Below, one piece after another: positions 39,053 through 47,513 of a stretch of 57,545 bases of DNA (positions are counted from its first letter, which is position 1; each line of letters opens with the position of its first letter). The stretch is from a virus: positions 1 to 57,545 of the IMG/VR virus record IMGVR_UViG_3300034523_000291; one strand, given 5' to 3'. Under the pieces are notes generated by a model. It was not told where the DNA came from. It saw only the letters and a list, made by a program, of their open reading frames with translations, and did not search any database. A program made the position numbers and the translations under genes.

Positions 39053-39700
39053 ATGGCCGTCTTTCTGCCGAATGGCTCTACCGTTGTCGTCGCATCCGGC
39101 TACGGCAATCCGATCGTCGTCACTGCGATCTCCAATGCTCTTGAAGCCTCGGTATCGGCGGCGGCTCACGGCCTGAAGGCTGGCGATTTTGTGGAGGTGA
39201 CGTCTGGCTGGGCCCGACTGAACAATCGCGTGCTGCGCGTGAAAACTGCTACCGCCGACGCGTTTGTCCTTGAAAAGGCAAACACTCTCAACGTAGCGCG
39301 CTATGTTGCGGGCGGCGGCGCTGGGTCTGTGCGCAAGATCACGGACTGGGTGCCCGTCAGCCAAGTGACGGAATCCGCGAAGTCCGGCGGTGATCAGCAG
39401 AACGCAACCTACTCCTTTCTTGAAGAGGATGACGAGCATCAGATCCCGACGACCAAGTCGGCGATCGCGTTCACGCTCACTCTGGCTGACGATCCCGATT
39501 TGCCTCACAACGACGTGCTGATTGAGGCAGATGACGACAAGAAGCCTCGCGCCGTGAAGGTGAACCTCGCTGCTGGCGGCTGCATCGTTTACAACGCCTA
39601 CGCCTCGTTCGACAACGTGCCGTCCCTCAACAAGAACAACATCATGACCGTCACCGCAGTGTTTGCAGTCGTCGCCAAATTCATTCGCTACGCGTCGTAA
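39053..39700 (+). CDS. Major tail tube protein
   Basis: 215 residues. AVFLPNGSTVVVASGYGNPI, AHGLKAGDFVEVTSGWARLN, QQNATYSFLEEDDEHQIPTT and ADDDKKPRAVKVNLAAGGCI match phage tail tube proteins of the lambda gpV-like kind in Pseudomonas phages. It polymerises into the tail tube. Confidence 0.85.
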   Translation: MAVFLPNGSTVVVASGYGNPIVVTAISNALEASVSAAAHGLKAGDFVEVTSGWARLNNRVLRVKTATADAFVLEKANTLNVARYVAGGGAGSVRKITDWVPVSQVTESAKSGGDQQNATYSFLEEDDEHQIPTTKSAIAFTLTLADDPDLPHNDVLIEADDDKKPRAVKVNLAAGGCIVYNAYASFDNVPSLNKNNIMTVTAVFAVVAKFIRYAS

Positions 39701-39711
39701 GGGAAGGGCTC

Positions 39712-40092
39712 ATGGCTAAGTTCAAATTGATCCAGAAGCCGACCTTCAAGGCGCCGGTGATGATCCAGCGTGCCGGCTACAGCGCCGAGAAGGTGGAGTT
39801 CGAGTTCAAGTACCTGGACCGCACCGCGCTCGCCGAGCTGTACACCGGCTGGAACGAGCGGCACGACGAGCTGAGCAAACAGGTAGGAGACATGGACCTC
39901 AAGGCATTCACGGCTGCTCAGATCGATCTGCAGGCCGACCAGCTGCTTGATGTCGTCGTCGGGTGGGATATCGAGGAGAAGTTCACGCCTGAAAACGTAC
40001 GCATCCTCGTCAACTCGATCAACTCGGCCCCCAAGGCCGTGCTGAATGCCTACGCCGAAGCTTTCAACGAGGCCCGCCTGGGAAACTCCTAA
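39712..40092 (+). CDS. Tail assembly chaperone, G-like product
   Basis: 126 residues. FKAPVMIQRAGYSAEKVEFE and FTAAQIDLQADQLLDVVVGW fit the phage tail assembly chaperone family TAC_13. Terminates right after a slippery GGGAAAC, so it is the unshifted product, needed for loading tail tube protein on the tape measure. Confidence 0.85.
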   Translation: MAKFKLIQKPTFKAPVMIQRAGYSAEKVEFEFKYLDRTALAELYTGWNERHDELSKQVGDMDLKAFTAAQIDLQADQLLDVVVGWDIEEKFTPENVRILVNSINSAPKAVLNAYAEAFNEARLGNS

Positions 40093-40400
40093 GCGCTGCA
40101 CGCGCGCTCTATGAGCCGACGCTGGAGGGCACGGATGCCTTCGGATTCACCGCGGAGGACTATGGTTCAGAGGTCGGCATCTGGCCGGACAACTGGGAGG
40201 CCTTCAAGGTCTTTGAGGCCATGAGCACCCAGTGGCGCACAGGTGCGTGCGGCGTGACAGGCATGGACTACAGCGTTCTCTCCGGGGTTATTCGGATGTG
40301 TGGCGTACCGATCAGCCAGCGACAAACCATTTTCAGCGACTTTCGCCGTATGGAGGCTGAAGCCCTGCAGGTGATGGCGGAACAGAGAGAAAACAAATGA
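39712..40400 (+). CDS. GT-like chaperone fusion by -1 frameshift
   Basis: A -1 slip at G-GGA-AAC (40080-40086) avoids the stop and continues LLSAARALYEPTLEGTDAFG, then EVGIWPDNWEAFKVFEAMST and MDYSVLSGVIRMCGVPI, a DUF1799 domain, ending at 40400. The downstream frame has no early start codon of its own, which supports frameshifting. It would be about 228 residues, equivalent to lambda gpGT. The stop overlaps the tape-measure start (ATGA). Confidence 0.85.
40080..40086 (+). other. Slippery heptamer GGGAAAC
   Basis: A canonical X-XXY-YYZ site two codons before the TAA of the chaperone. Lambda uses GGGAAAG at the same place. Confidence 0.85.
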
Positions 40401-43400
40401 GCACCAACTTCGCTTCCCTGGGTATTGCTGTCGAGTCGTCACAGGCCGCAAAGGCTGCTGATGATCTTGATAAGCTAGTCGATTCCGCTGAAGGCGCCCA
40501 GAAGGCCATTGATGACCTGGGCACAACGGGCGAAGGCCTGGTCGACACCGGTAAAAAGGTTTCCCAGGCCGAAGCGGATGTTGCGCAAAGCATCGATAAA
40601 TCAACGGCAGCGAGGGGTCGGCAAGCTGGAGCCAGTCGTAAGGCAGCTGACAGCGCAGTCGCGGAAATCTCCGTCATCAGCCAGCTAGACAAGGCTATGA
40701 CGGGCAATATTTCGAGCATGGAGTCGCTGGTTCAAGCCGAGGGTTTGCTGGAGCGCGCCCGCAAGGGCGGCTTGGTCACCATCGAAGAGCAGGCGAAATA
40801 TCAGGATCAGCTGGGAAAGGCCTACGACAAGATTGAAAAGGCAGAAGCCAAAGAGCTGGCGCAGAAGCAGAAGCTGATTGAAGCGGAAAATCGTCAGATT
40901 GAGGCGCTGAAGCGTACCGTCAACGGGATTGACCCGGTAACCGCCAAGTTGGCGAAGCTTGAGGCTCAGGAGAACGCGCTCAATAACCTGCATAAAGCTG
41001 GTCAGATCGATGCAGAGCGCTACAACGAGGCTCTGGCTAAGATCGGGAAGGACCGGTCGGGGCTTACTGAAGCCGCTAGCGCTTTCGACAAGCTGAAGCT
41101 CGGTACCCGTCAAGCTCAAGAAAACGTCATGCAGTTGGCTAACGCCATCCAGGCAGGCGATCTGGGCAGTGGGGCGCGTGCGATCGCTCAGCTGGGGGCT
41201 GGCGCCGGTGAATCGGCGAAAAGCCTGGCAGGGATGCTGATTCCGGCCGGCCTGCTGGTCGCTGTACTCGGCTCGGTTGGCTATGCCTACTTCGATGCGA
41301 TGAAGCAGGCGCGAGAGTTCAATGCTGCGATCAACGGCGGCACGAATGGCGCGGGGCAAGCTATTGCCAGCCTGAAGGATATGGCCGACGGCGTTGGGCG
41401 TGTTACCGGTAACCTGTTCGGTGCGCGAGAGGCCGTTGTTTCGCTTGCGTCTGGCGCGGCCACCAGCGGCACCCAGATGCGCAATTTGGCTGAAGCTGCA
41501 GCGGCAGTCAGCGAAGTTACCGGTCAGGGGGCGGGCGAACTCGCCAAGTCCTTTGCCACCGCTGGCGATACAGCAACTGAAGCCGCCAGCAAAATCAGCA
41601 GTCAGTACGGATTGATCACCCTCGAGCAGTACCAGGTGATCAAGGGGCTGGATGACCAGGGCGACAGCCAGCGTGCCTTGGATGTGCTCAGCGAAGATTT
41701 GAACCAGGCCGCGTTGACGCGCCTGAAGACTTATCGCGAATCGTTATCCGACGTGGAGCGCGACTGGGACAGGATCAAGAACGCCATCAAGGGCGCGTAC
41801 GCAGAAGTCCGGTCGGAGATATTCCCTGACCTGGCCAAGCAGATCGAGATCACCCAGCGTGTTCTTGATACCCGCAAGAGCGGCGGAATTGCTGGCGCCA
41901 TCTCTAACGGTCTCAGTTCCTTGAACTCGGCTCTTGGTCTGGGCACCGGTGAGCATGACGACTCAACTGAGGCGCTTGAGAAAAAACTTGCCGAGCTGAA
42001 GGCCAGACAGACTGCCAGCTCTAACCTGGCAATTGTCACCGGTGAGAACGCCGACGCTAACCAGAAGGCAATCGAGGCTCAGAAAGCGCTGGATGCGCAA
42101 CTAGACAACGTCAACCCTCTGAATAAGCGCAAAGCGGGACTGGAGAAGCTGAACAACCAGTTCAAAGCGCTTTACGAGAATGCAGAAAAGGCAGGGCAAA
42201 AGTCGCCACTGCTTGACGGTGTGAGCTACGACGGCAAAAAGTTTTCCGGTGGTGCGTACGACATTCTTTTGAAAGGCATTGAGGATAAAAACAAGGACCC
42301 GAAAACCGCCGCCACCCAAGTTGATCTGACCAGCTTCAACAACGCCAAGAACGACTTGGCGGCGATCACCGACACCTACAAAAACTACCAGAAGGAACTG
42401 GAGGCGGCCCAGAAGGCTGGCCTACTGTCTGAGGAAGACTATCTGCTGCGGCGCCAAGCGTTGATCGGGAATCAGCTCGACCAGACAACGGCAGCCTACG
42501 AAGCAGAGATTGCGGCGCTTGAGGCCGCCAAGGGCAAGAAGTCCACGTCGGCTGCGCAAAGCATCCAGCTGGACCAGAAGATCGCCGACGCGCGCGCCGG
42601 ATTGGTTAAAGCGCAGAAGGATGCCAACAGCCAGCTTGAAGTGCTCGCCACCAACGAAACCGGGCGCCTGGCAAAGCAGGAGCGGGCGATCAGCACGTAC
42701 GTGCAGGCGCTGGGGCAGCAACAGCGGGCTTTGGAACTGGCAGGCCAGCGCGCAGTGCTCGGCGTTGGGCAGGGCGATCGACAGAACGCACTCAGCGGCG
42801 AACTGAACAGCCAGCAGGACCGGTTTGCTCAGCAGTCGCTGGAGCTCGCCAATCAGAAGTCTGATCCGTCGCGCAACATGTCGGAGGAAGAGTTTAAACG
42901 GGAGTCGCAGGCGCTCGCAGACGCGAACAAGGCCGCGACGGACCAGATCCGGCAGAACTATGCGGATGTGGAGAACGCCGAGGGCGATTGGACGAAGGGC
43001 GCAACGGCAGCCTGGGATAACTACCTGGATTCGGCGCGCAACATCGCCGGGCAAACCAAAAGCCTGTTCGGCAACGCCTTCAGTTCCATGGAGGATTCCA
43101 TCGTCAACTTTGCCATGACCGGTAAGGCGTCGTTCTCGGACTTCGCCAAATCGATCCTGGCGGACATGGCGCGCATTGCGACACGGCAGGCAAGTTCGGC
43201 ACTGCTGGGCAGTCTGGTTGGCGCGGCGGCGAGTTACTTCGGTGGCAGCGCGGCCGGCGGCGGCAATGGCATGGCCGCCGGGTCTGCCGGTGCCACGTCG
43301 TCAAACCTCGGTGCCTCTTCGGCCGGCTACTCCAGCACCTACTTCCCGCAAGCCAAGGGCGGCGCGTGGTCGGGCGGTGTGCAGATGTTCGCCGATGGCG

Positions 43401-43747
43401 GTGCGTTCACGAACTCCATCGTCAGCAAGCCTACGGCTTTCGGGATGGCCAATGGCAAAACCGGCGTCATGGGTGAGGCAGGGGAGGAAGCAATCATGCC
43501 GCTGACCCGGACGTCGAGCGGCAAGCTCGGGGTTATGGCCATGGGCGGCGGCGGGACTGGCGGAACGCAGATCAATGTCGAAGTGCATATCGATGGCGAT
43601 GGCAACGCTACCTCCTCGGCTGATGCACCTGGCTATGACCTCTTCGGCAAGGAGCTGGCGACGTTCGTAGAGCAGAAGTATCAGGAGCTGCGGAGCAGGG
43701 ACATGCGCCAGGGCGGCGTCATCAACAAAGCAATTAAGGGGCGCTGA
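40397..43747 (+). CDS. Tape measure protein
   Basis: 1116 residues, the second largest gene of the phage. N-terminal coiled coils (AAKAADDLDKLVDSAEGAQK), a hydrophobic segment at about 283-305 (MLIPAGLLVAVLGSVGYAYF), further coiled coil and a C-terminal Gly-rich region (GGSAAGGGNGMAAGSAGATS) followed by GVMGEAGEEAIMPLTR, a typical tape-measure C-terminal motif. It sets tail length and takes part in DNA entry. Confidence 0.94.
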   Translation: MSTNFASLGIAVESSQAAKAADDLDKLVDSAEGAQKAIDDLGTTGEGLVDTGKKVSQAEADVAQSIDKSTAARGRQAGASRKAADSAVAEISVISQLDKAMTGNISSMESLVQAEGLLERARKGGLVTIEEQAKYQDQLGKAYDKIEKAEAKELAQKQKLIEAENRQIEALKRTVNGIDPVTAKLAKLEAQENALNNLHKAGQIDAERYNEALAKIGKDRSGLTEAASAFDKLKLGTRQAQENVMQLANAIQAGDLGSGARAIAQLGAGAGESAKSLAGMLIPAGLLVAVLGSVGYAYFDAMKQAREFNAAINGGTNGAGQAIASLKDMADGVGRVTGNLFGAREAVVSLASGAATSGTQMRNLAEAAAAVSEVTGQGAGELAKSFATAGDTATEAASKISSQYGLITLEQYQVIKGLDDQGDSQRALDVLSEDLNQAALTRLKTYRESLSDVERDWDRIKNAIKGAYAEVRSEIFPDLAKQIEITQRVLDTRKSGGIAGAISNGLSSLNSALGLGTGEHDDSTEALEKKLAELKARQTASSNLAIVTGENADANQKAIEAQKALDAQLDNVNPLNKRKAGLEKLNNQFKALYENAEKAGQKSPLLDGVSYDGKKFSGGAYDILLKGIEDKNKDPKTAATQVDLTSFNNAKNDLAAITDTYKNYQKELEAAQKAGLLSEEDYLLRRQALIGNQLDQTTAAYEAEIAALEAAKGKKSTSAAQSIQLDQKIADARAGLVKAQKDANSQLEVLATNETGRLAKQERAISTYVQALGQQQRALELAGQRAVLGVGQGDRQNALSGELNSQQDRFAQQSLELANQKSDPSRNMSEEEFKRESQALADANKAATDQIRQNYADVENAEGDWTKGATAAWDNYLDSARNIAGQTKSLFGNAFSSMEDSIVNFAMTGKASFSDFAKSILADMARIATRQASSALLGSLVGAAASYFGGSAAGGGNGMAAGSAGATSSNLGASSAGYSSTYFPQAKGGAWSGGVQMFADGGAFTNSIVSKPTAFGMANGKTGVMGEAGEEAIMPLTRTSSGKLGVMAMGGGGTGGTQINVEVHIDGDGNATSSADAPGYDLFGKELATFVEQKYQELRSRDMRQGGVINKAIKGR

Positions 43748-44085
43748 TGGCTATTGAACGATTCAGATGGGCGACGGAGAAGGGCGCGGAGGGCGATATT
43801 GCCCAGCGCGTCCGCTCCAAGAAGTTCGGAGATGGCTACGAGCAGTCGGTCGAGGATGGTCTCAACAACCGGTCGCAATCCTGGCCGGTAACATTTACCG
43901 GCCTGAAGCCGCGCATTAAGGAAATCATGGACTTCATCGACCGACACAAAGGCTCGAAGGGCTTCCTCTGGGAGCCGCCCCTGGGTGAGCTTGGTCTCTA
44001 CAAGTGCAACGGCTACAAGCCAGTGCACCGTGGCGGCCAGGTCTACGCCATCACCGCGACCTTCCAGCAAACCTTTCATCCCTGA
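43747..44085 (+). CDS. Minor tail protein M-like
   Basis: 112 residues. ERFRWATEKGAEGDIAQRVR, KKFGDGYEQSVEDGLNN, GSKGFLWEPPLGELGLY and ITATFQQTFHP fit lambda gpM-like minor tail proteins at the tail tip. Starts one base within the tape-measure stop. Confidence 0.88.
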   Translation: MAIERFRWATEKGAEGDIAQRVRSKKFGDGYEQSVEDGLNNRSQSWPVTFTGLKPRIKEIMDFIDRHKGSKGFLWEPPLGELGLYKCNGYKPVHRGGQVYAITATFQQTFHP

Positions 44086-44096
44086 GATAACCACCC

Positions 44097-44849
44097 ATGG
44101 CACTGATCACGGACATCCAGAAACTGGAGCCCGGCGGCGAGATTCGCCTGTTCGAAATTGATGGTACCGAGTACGGCGCCGATTACTTGCGCTTCCACGG
44201 TCACGCTATCCCGCACACGCCAGAAGAATTACTGGCCTATGAGGGCTCGGAAGAGGATCTGCCCGCCAAGTCGATTATCTGGCAGGGTCAGGAGTACGCG
44301 GCCTGGCCGGTGCAGATTGAGGGTATTTCCTCAAGCAGCGATGGCACCGCCTCTCGGCCGACTTTTGCCGCCGGCAACGTCAACGGGCGCGTCACGGCGC
44401 TGTGCCTGGCTTTCGAGGACATGCTCAAGTTCAAGCTCACAGTCCGCGAGACCCTGGCCCAGTACCTGGATGCGGCGAATTATCCGGAAGGCAATCCAAC
44501 TGCCGATCCAACCCAGGAGGCGTTGGAAATCTGGTACATCGACCAGAAAACCAGCGAGGACGGTGAGGCGGTGGTCTGGGAGCTGTCTTCCCCGGGTGAG
44601 ATCGATAATCACGGCCTGCCAGGGCGCCAAATGACGACGTTCTGCCACTGGGCCATGACCAACGGCTACCGTGGCCCGGATTGCGGCTATACCGGTGCGG
44701 CCATGTTCGACGGTGAGGATAACCCCACGGATGACCCGGCCCTGGACCAGTGCAAGGGATGCTTGTCGTCCTGCAAGTTGCGCTTCGGCGAGAACAACGA
44801 GCTCAGTTTCGGTGGATTTCCTGCAGTTTCTCTCGTGAGTAGGAGCTGA
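44097..44849 (+). CDS. Minor tail protein L-like, Fe-S site
   Basis: 250 residues. Begins MALITDIQKLEPGGEIRLFE. The C-terminal part has the four-Cys pattern FCHWAMTNGYRGPDCGYTG and QCKGCLSSCKLRFG, which in lambda gpL binds an iron-sulfur cluster at the tail tip. Order M, L, K, I, J as in lambda. Confidence 0.9.
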   Translation: MALITDIQKLEPGGEIRLFEIDGTEYGADYLRFHGHAIPHTPEELLAYEGSEEDLPAKSIIWQGQEYAAWPVQIEGISSSSDGTASRPTFAAGNVNGRVTALCLAFEDMLKFKLTVRETLAQYLDAANYPEGNPTADPTQEALEIWYIDQKTSEDGEAVVWELSSPGEIDNHGLPGRQMTTFCHWAMTNGYRGPDCGYTGAAMFDGEDNPTDDPALDQCKGCLSSCKLRFGENNELSFGGFPAVSLVSRS

Positions 44850-44851
44850 CC

Positions 44852-45616
44852 ATGCGTAAGCACATAATCGCGGCCATCCAAGCGCACGCGGCGGCGGAAT
44901 ATCCGCGTGAGTGCTGCGGCCTGCTGGTAGCCGCCGGGCGAGCACAAAAGTACTTCCCGTGCCGGAATATCGCTACGGAGCCGAACGAAGAGTTCCGGCT
45001 TGACCCAGAGGATTACGCCGCGGCGGAGGACTTGGGAGAGGTGATCGGCATCGTTCACTCACACCCGGACGCCACCAGCAGGCCGTCATCGCGTGACTTG
45101 GCCATGTGCGAGGCCACTGCATTGCCCTGGCACATCCTGTCATGGCCCGAAGGCGACATGCGAACGATCACACCGAATGGCAGGACACCGTTGCTCAATC
45201 GTCCGTTCGTACATGGTGCTTGGGACTGCTGGCAGGTCTGCGCTGACTGGTATCAGCGGGAGTGGGGGCTGGAGTTCGAAGCCTTCCAGCGCGCCGACGG
45301 CTGGTGGGAGAGAGCGGAGAACTCCAGCCTGTACGAACAGCACTACAAGGCCGCCGGCTTTGTTCGCGTCGATCGGCCGCAGCGCGGTGACATGATCGTT
45401 ATGCAGGTTGGCCGGACAGTTCACCCGAACCATGCTGGCGTTTATCTCGGCACCGATCCGTCGCTGCCTGGTGAGGATTCAGGCGTTTTCGGCCCAGGGC
45501 CGTTCATGCTGCACCATCTGTACGGCAGGCCGTCTGAAATTATCGTCTACGGCGGACCCTGGCATGACAGGACGCGCCTGATCCTCAGGCACAAAGACGC
45601 GAAACAATCAACATGA
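44852..45616 (+). CDS. Tail protein K-like, JAMM plus NlpC/P60
   Basis: 254 residues with two enzymatic domains. JAMM/MPN: YPRECCGLLV and HSHPDATSRPSSRD (His69, His71, Asp82). NlpC/P60: Cys126 in GAWDCWQVC and His194 in HPNHAGVYLG. In lambda gpK-like proteins the first domain is thought to process a tail protein and the second cleaves peptidoglycan. Confidence 0.9.
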   Translation: MRKHIIAAIQAHAAAEYPRECCGLLVAAGRAQKYFPCRNIATEPNEEFRLDPEDYAAAEDLGEVIGIVHSHPDATSRPSSRDLAMCEATALPWHILSWPEGDMRTITPNGRTPLLNRPFVHGAWDCWQVCADWYQREWGLEFEAFQRADGWWERAENSSLYEQHYKAAGFVRVDRPQRGDMIVMQVGRTVHPNHAGVYLGTDPSLPGEDSGVFGPGPFMLHHLYGRPSEIIVYGGPWHDRTRLILRHKDAKQST

Positions 45617-45717
45617 CGCGGCAGCGCCACCCGGTTGCCACTGGCATTCCATCCACGCTGACCGCTAGGACAGCGGGTAGACTACTTGAAGATGCGAGGG
45701 AACTTTTTCTTGCGATA

Positions 45718-45732
45718 ATGTCAATTTGACAT
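45718..45732. promoter_or_regulatory. Palindrome before Cys-repeat gene
   Basis: ATGTCAA-T-TTGACAT, perfect 7-bp arms, directly after a GATAAT box (45714-45719). Candidate operator of the moron unit that starts at 45802. The gap 45617-45801 holds no other feature seen. Confidence 0.4.
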
Positions 45733-45801
45733 GTGTCTTTGCAGCTCGCCAGGGATGCCGACGATGCCGGTCGGATTTCCGGCAAACCAAGGAAGAAAAC
45801 G

Positions 45802-46227
45802 ATGAAATTGATTTTTGTAGTACTGCTGATGATTAGCGGCTACGCCTTTGCCGGCTGCGCCACCATTGGTGATTCGGACCAGCGCGCTTATTGCAGAGCT
45901 AAGGAGGGCAGTGGTACTTGCGGTTCGATCAGTAATCGGGACCTGCGTCATGCCTGCAATGCGGAAACGAACGGAGGTAGCTGCAATAGCATTGATGATC
46001 ACGATCAGCGCTATTTATGTAATGCAAGAACCAACCATGGTAGCTGCAGTTCGATCAACGATCGGGACTTGCGTCGTGCCTGCAATGCGGAAACGAACGG
46101 AGGCAGTTGTAATAGCATTGATGATCACGATCAGCGCTATTTATGTAATGCCAAAACCAATAACGGTACTTGCGGTCCAATCAACGATAGGGACTTGCGT
46201 GCGCAATGTGAAGCATTGAAACATTGA
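45802..46227 (+). CDS. Secreted 21-aa Cys-repeat protein
   Basis: 141 residues from the ATG at 45802. A signal sequence (KLIFVVLLMISGYAFAGC) could be cut by signal peptidase II at Cys19 or by peptidase I. The mature part consists of five 21-residue repeats such as CNAETNGGSCNSIDDHDQRY, each with two Cys. Two copies of a 126-bp (42-aa) unit are almost identical in DNA, showing recent duplication. Inserted between tail genes K and I with its own flanking non-coding DNA. Function unknown; surface or periplasmic. Confidence 0.78.
   Translation: MKLIFVVLLMISGYAFAGCATIGDSDQRAYCRAKEGSGTCGSISNRDLRHACNAETNGGSCNSIDDHDQRYLCNARTNHGSCSSINDRDLRRACNAETNGGSCNSIDDHDQRYLCNAKTNNGTCGPINDRDLRAQCEALKH
45952..46203 (+). 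repeat. 126-bp tandem duplication
   Basis: The segment around 45951-46016 recurs 126 bp downstream at 46077-46142 with few changes (tgcctgcaatgcggaaac start). It encodes alternate 21-aa repeats of the Cys-repeat protein. Confidence 0.7.
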
Positions 46228-46381
46228 TTGAAGATCACGAGAGCGGTCTTGGTGCACGAACAATATAAAATACGACCTCTAATACATCAGTTTTCAGCAG
46301 CGACGATGCATTGGAAAAGTCACTTTGAGAGATTTCGACGTCGGAAATGCTACAGTCCCGCCAAATCAAAGAGGGAACGAC

Positions 46382-46804
46382 ATGCGGATTTTGATAGCGG
46401 CTGTAGCGGTGGCGATGCTGGCAGGGTGTGCCTCATCGGCGATCTCGGTGCAGGATGCTAAGCCGGTGCCTTCGGATGAGATTTATGCCTTCCAGGCAAA
46501 GCCGGCCGGTGAAAGCGGGAAGATCACTGTTGTACGCGACTCCGGCGCTGTTGGCTCGGGGTGCGATATCGTGGTCTATATCGACGGGCGCAAGGCTGCG
46601 AAAATCGGTACTGGGCAACGAGCTACCTTTTATCTCCCCCCAGGCTCGCCGAATATCGCCGCCGGTCTCGCCGGATCAGGGCTTTGTGCGGGCGCTGCAA
46701 TTAGAACCATCTCTGCAACTGTCCAGTCTGGTAAGGAAAGCCTATACCGCATCAGCGGCGATATGGCCGGGTTCTACATTGGTCCCTACGTCGATTACAA
46801 CTGA
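46382..46804 (+). CDS. DUF2846-like lipoprotein
   Basis: 140 residues from the ATG at 46382 (AGAGGGAA upstream). Signal peptide with lipobox LAGC (Cys16 region: AVAVAMLAGCASS). VVYIDGRKAAKIGTGQRATF followed by YLPPGSPNIAAG fits a DUF2846-like beta domain. A lipoprotein moron between tail genes; superinfection exclusion by phage lipoproteins is known for other phages, but here it is only a possibility. Confidence 0.72.
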   Translation: MRILIAAVAVAMLAGCASSAISVQDAKPVPSDEIYAFQAKPAGESGKITVVRDSGAVGSGCDIVVYIDGRKAAKIGTGQRATFYLPPGSPNIAAGLAGSGLCAGAAIRTISATVQSGKESLYRISGDMAGFYIGPYVDYN

Positions 46805-46822
46805 CAAACGAAAACCATAAAG

Positions 46823-46843
46823 CCGCCTTCGGGCGGTTTTTTT
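46823..46843 (+). terminator. Terminator of lipoprotein gene
   Basis: CCGCC-ttcg-GGCGG followed by T7. The linker GCCTGGAGAAA follows at 46846-46856. Confidence 0.85.
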
Positions 46844-46845
46844 AC

Positions 46846-46856
46846 GCCTGGAGAAA
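46846..46856 (+). promoter_or_regulatory. Linker RBS, copy 1 (gene I)
   Basis: GCCTGGAGAAA, 3 nt before the ATG at 46860; the GGAG is the ribosome site. The same 11 bases recur at 47500 and 53651. Confidence 0.75.
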
Positions 46857-46859
46857 TTG

Positions 46860-47453
46860 ATGCAGACCTCAGCGATCAACTACCAAACAATGACGACCAT
46901 TCGCTTGCATGGACAGCTCCGGCAGTTCGGGAAGTCGTTCAGGCTTGCGGTGAAGTCGCCAGCCGAGGCCATCAAGGCGCTGTGCGTCCAGATCCCCGGC
47001 TTTGAGCGGTTTCTATCGAATGCTAAGTCACGCGGGCTTGAATTCGCGGTATTTCGCGACAAGCGCAACATTAGCGAGAAAGAACTGGCCTACCACGGCG
47101 CCGGGGATATTCGCATTGCCCCCGTAGTGGTAGGTAGCAAGCGTGGCGGCATTCTTCAGACGATTGTCGGCGCGATTCTGATTGTGGTTGGGGTGGTCTT
47201 TGCGGCCACGCCATTCGGTACTCCTCTTATTGGCGCCGGCATCGGGCTCGTTGCTGGCGGTGTTATCCAGATGCTTAGCCCTCAAGCCAGCGGCCTGAAG
47301 ACTAGTGCTGCCCCCGAGAACACGCCCGGCTATGCCTTCGGCAGCGCCAAGAACACCACCGCATCCGGTAACCCGGTTCCGCTCTGCTATGGAAAGCGGC
47401 GAGTGGGCGGGGCGATCATCAGTGCTGCGATCTACGCCGAAGACCAGATGTAG
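46860..47453 (+). CDS. Tail assembly protein I-like
   Basis: 197 residues. TTIRLHGQLRQFGKSFRLAV, CVQIPGFERFLSNAKSRGLE, then a hydrophobic Gly-rich part (GAILIVVGVVFAATPFGTPL, IGAGIGLVAGGVIQMLSP) and PLCYGKRRVGGAIISAAIYA are typical of lambda gpI-like proteins, needed for tail-tip assembly with K, L and J. Confidence 0.9.
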   Translation: MQTSAINYQTMTTIRLHGQLRQFGKSFRLAVKSPAEAIKALCVQIPGFERFLSNAKSRGLEFAVFRDKRNISEKELAYHGAGDIRIAPVVVGSKRGGILQTIVGAILIVVGVVFAATPFGTPLIGAGIGLVAGGVIQMLSPQASGLKTSAAPENTPGYAFGSAKNTTASGNPVPLCYGKRRVGGAIISAAIYAEDQM

Positions 47454-47474
47454 CCAACATTCGTAGTACCGCAG

Positions 47475-47496
47475 CCGCCCCCCGAGGCGGTTTTTT
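47475..47496 (+). terminator. Terminator between I and J
   Basis: CCGCC/GGCGG hairpin followed by T6. Likely partial, because J must be transcribed. Confidence 0.7.
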
Positions 47497-47499
47497 ATT

Positions 47500-47510
47500 G
47501 CCTGGAGAAA
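47500..47510 (+). promoter_or_regulatory. Linker RBS, copy 2 (gene J)
   Basis: GCCTGGAGAAA, 3 nt before the ATG at 47514. Confidence 0.75.
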
Positions 47511-47513
47511 AGC

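Noticed and set aside
46228-46461. 77-aa plus frame before the lipoprotein gene
   Set aside because: Overlaps the lipoprotein signal peptide in another frame and has no ribosome site.
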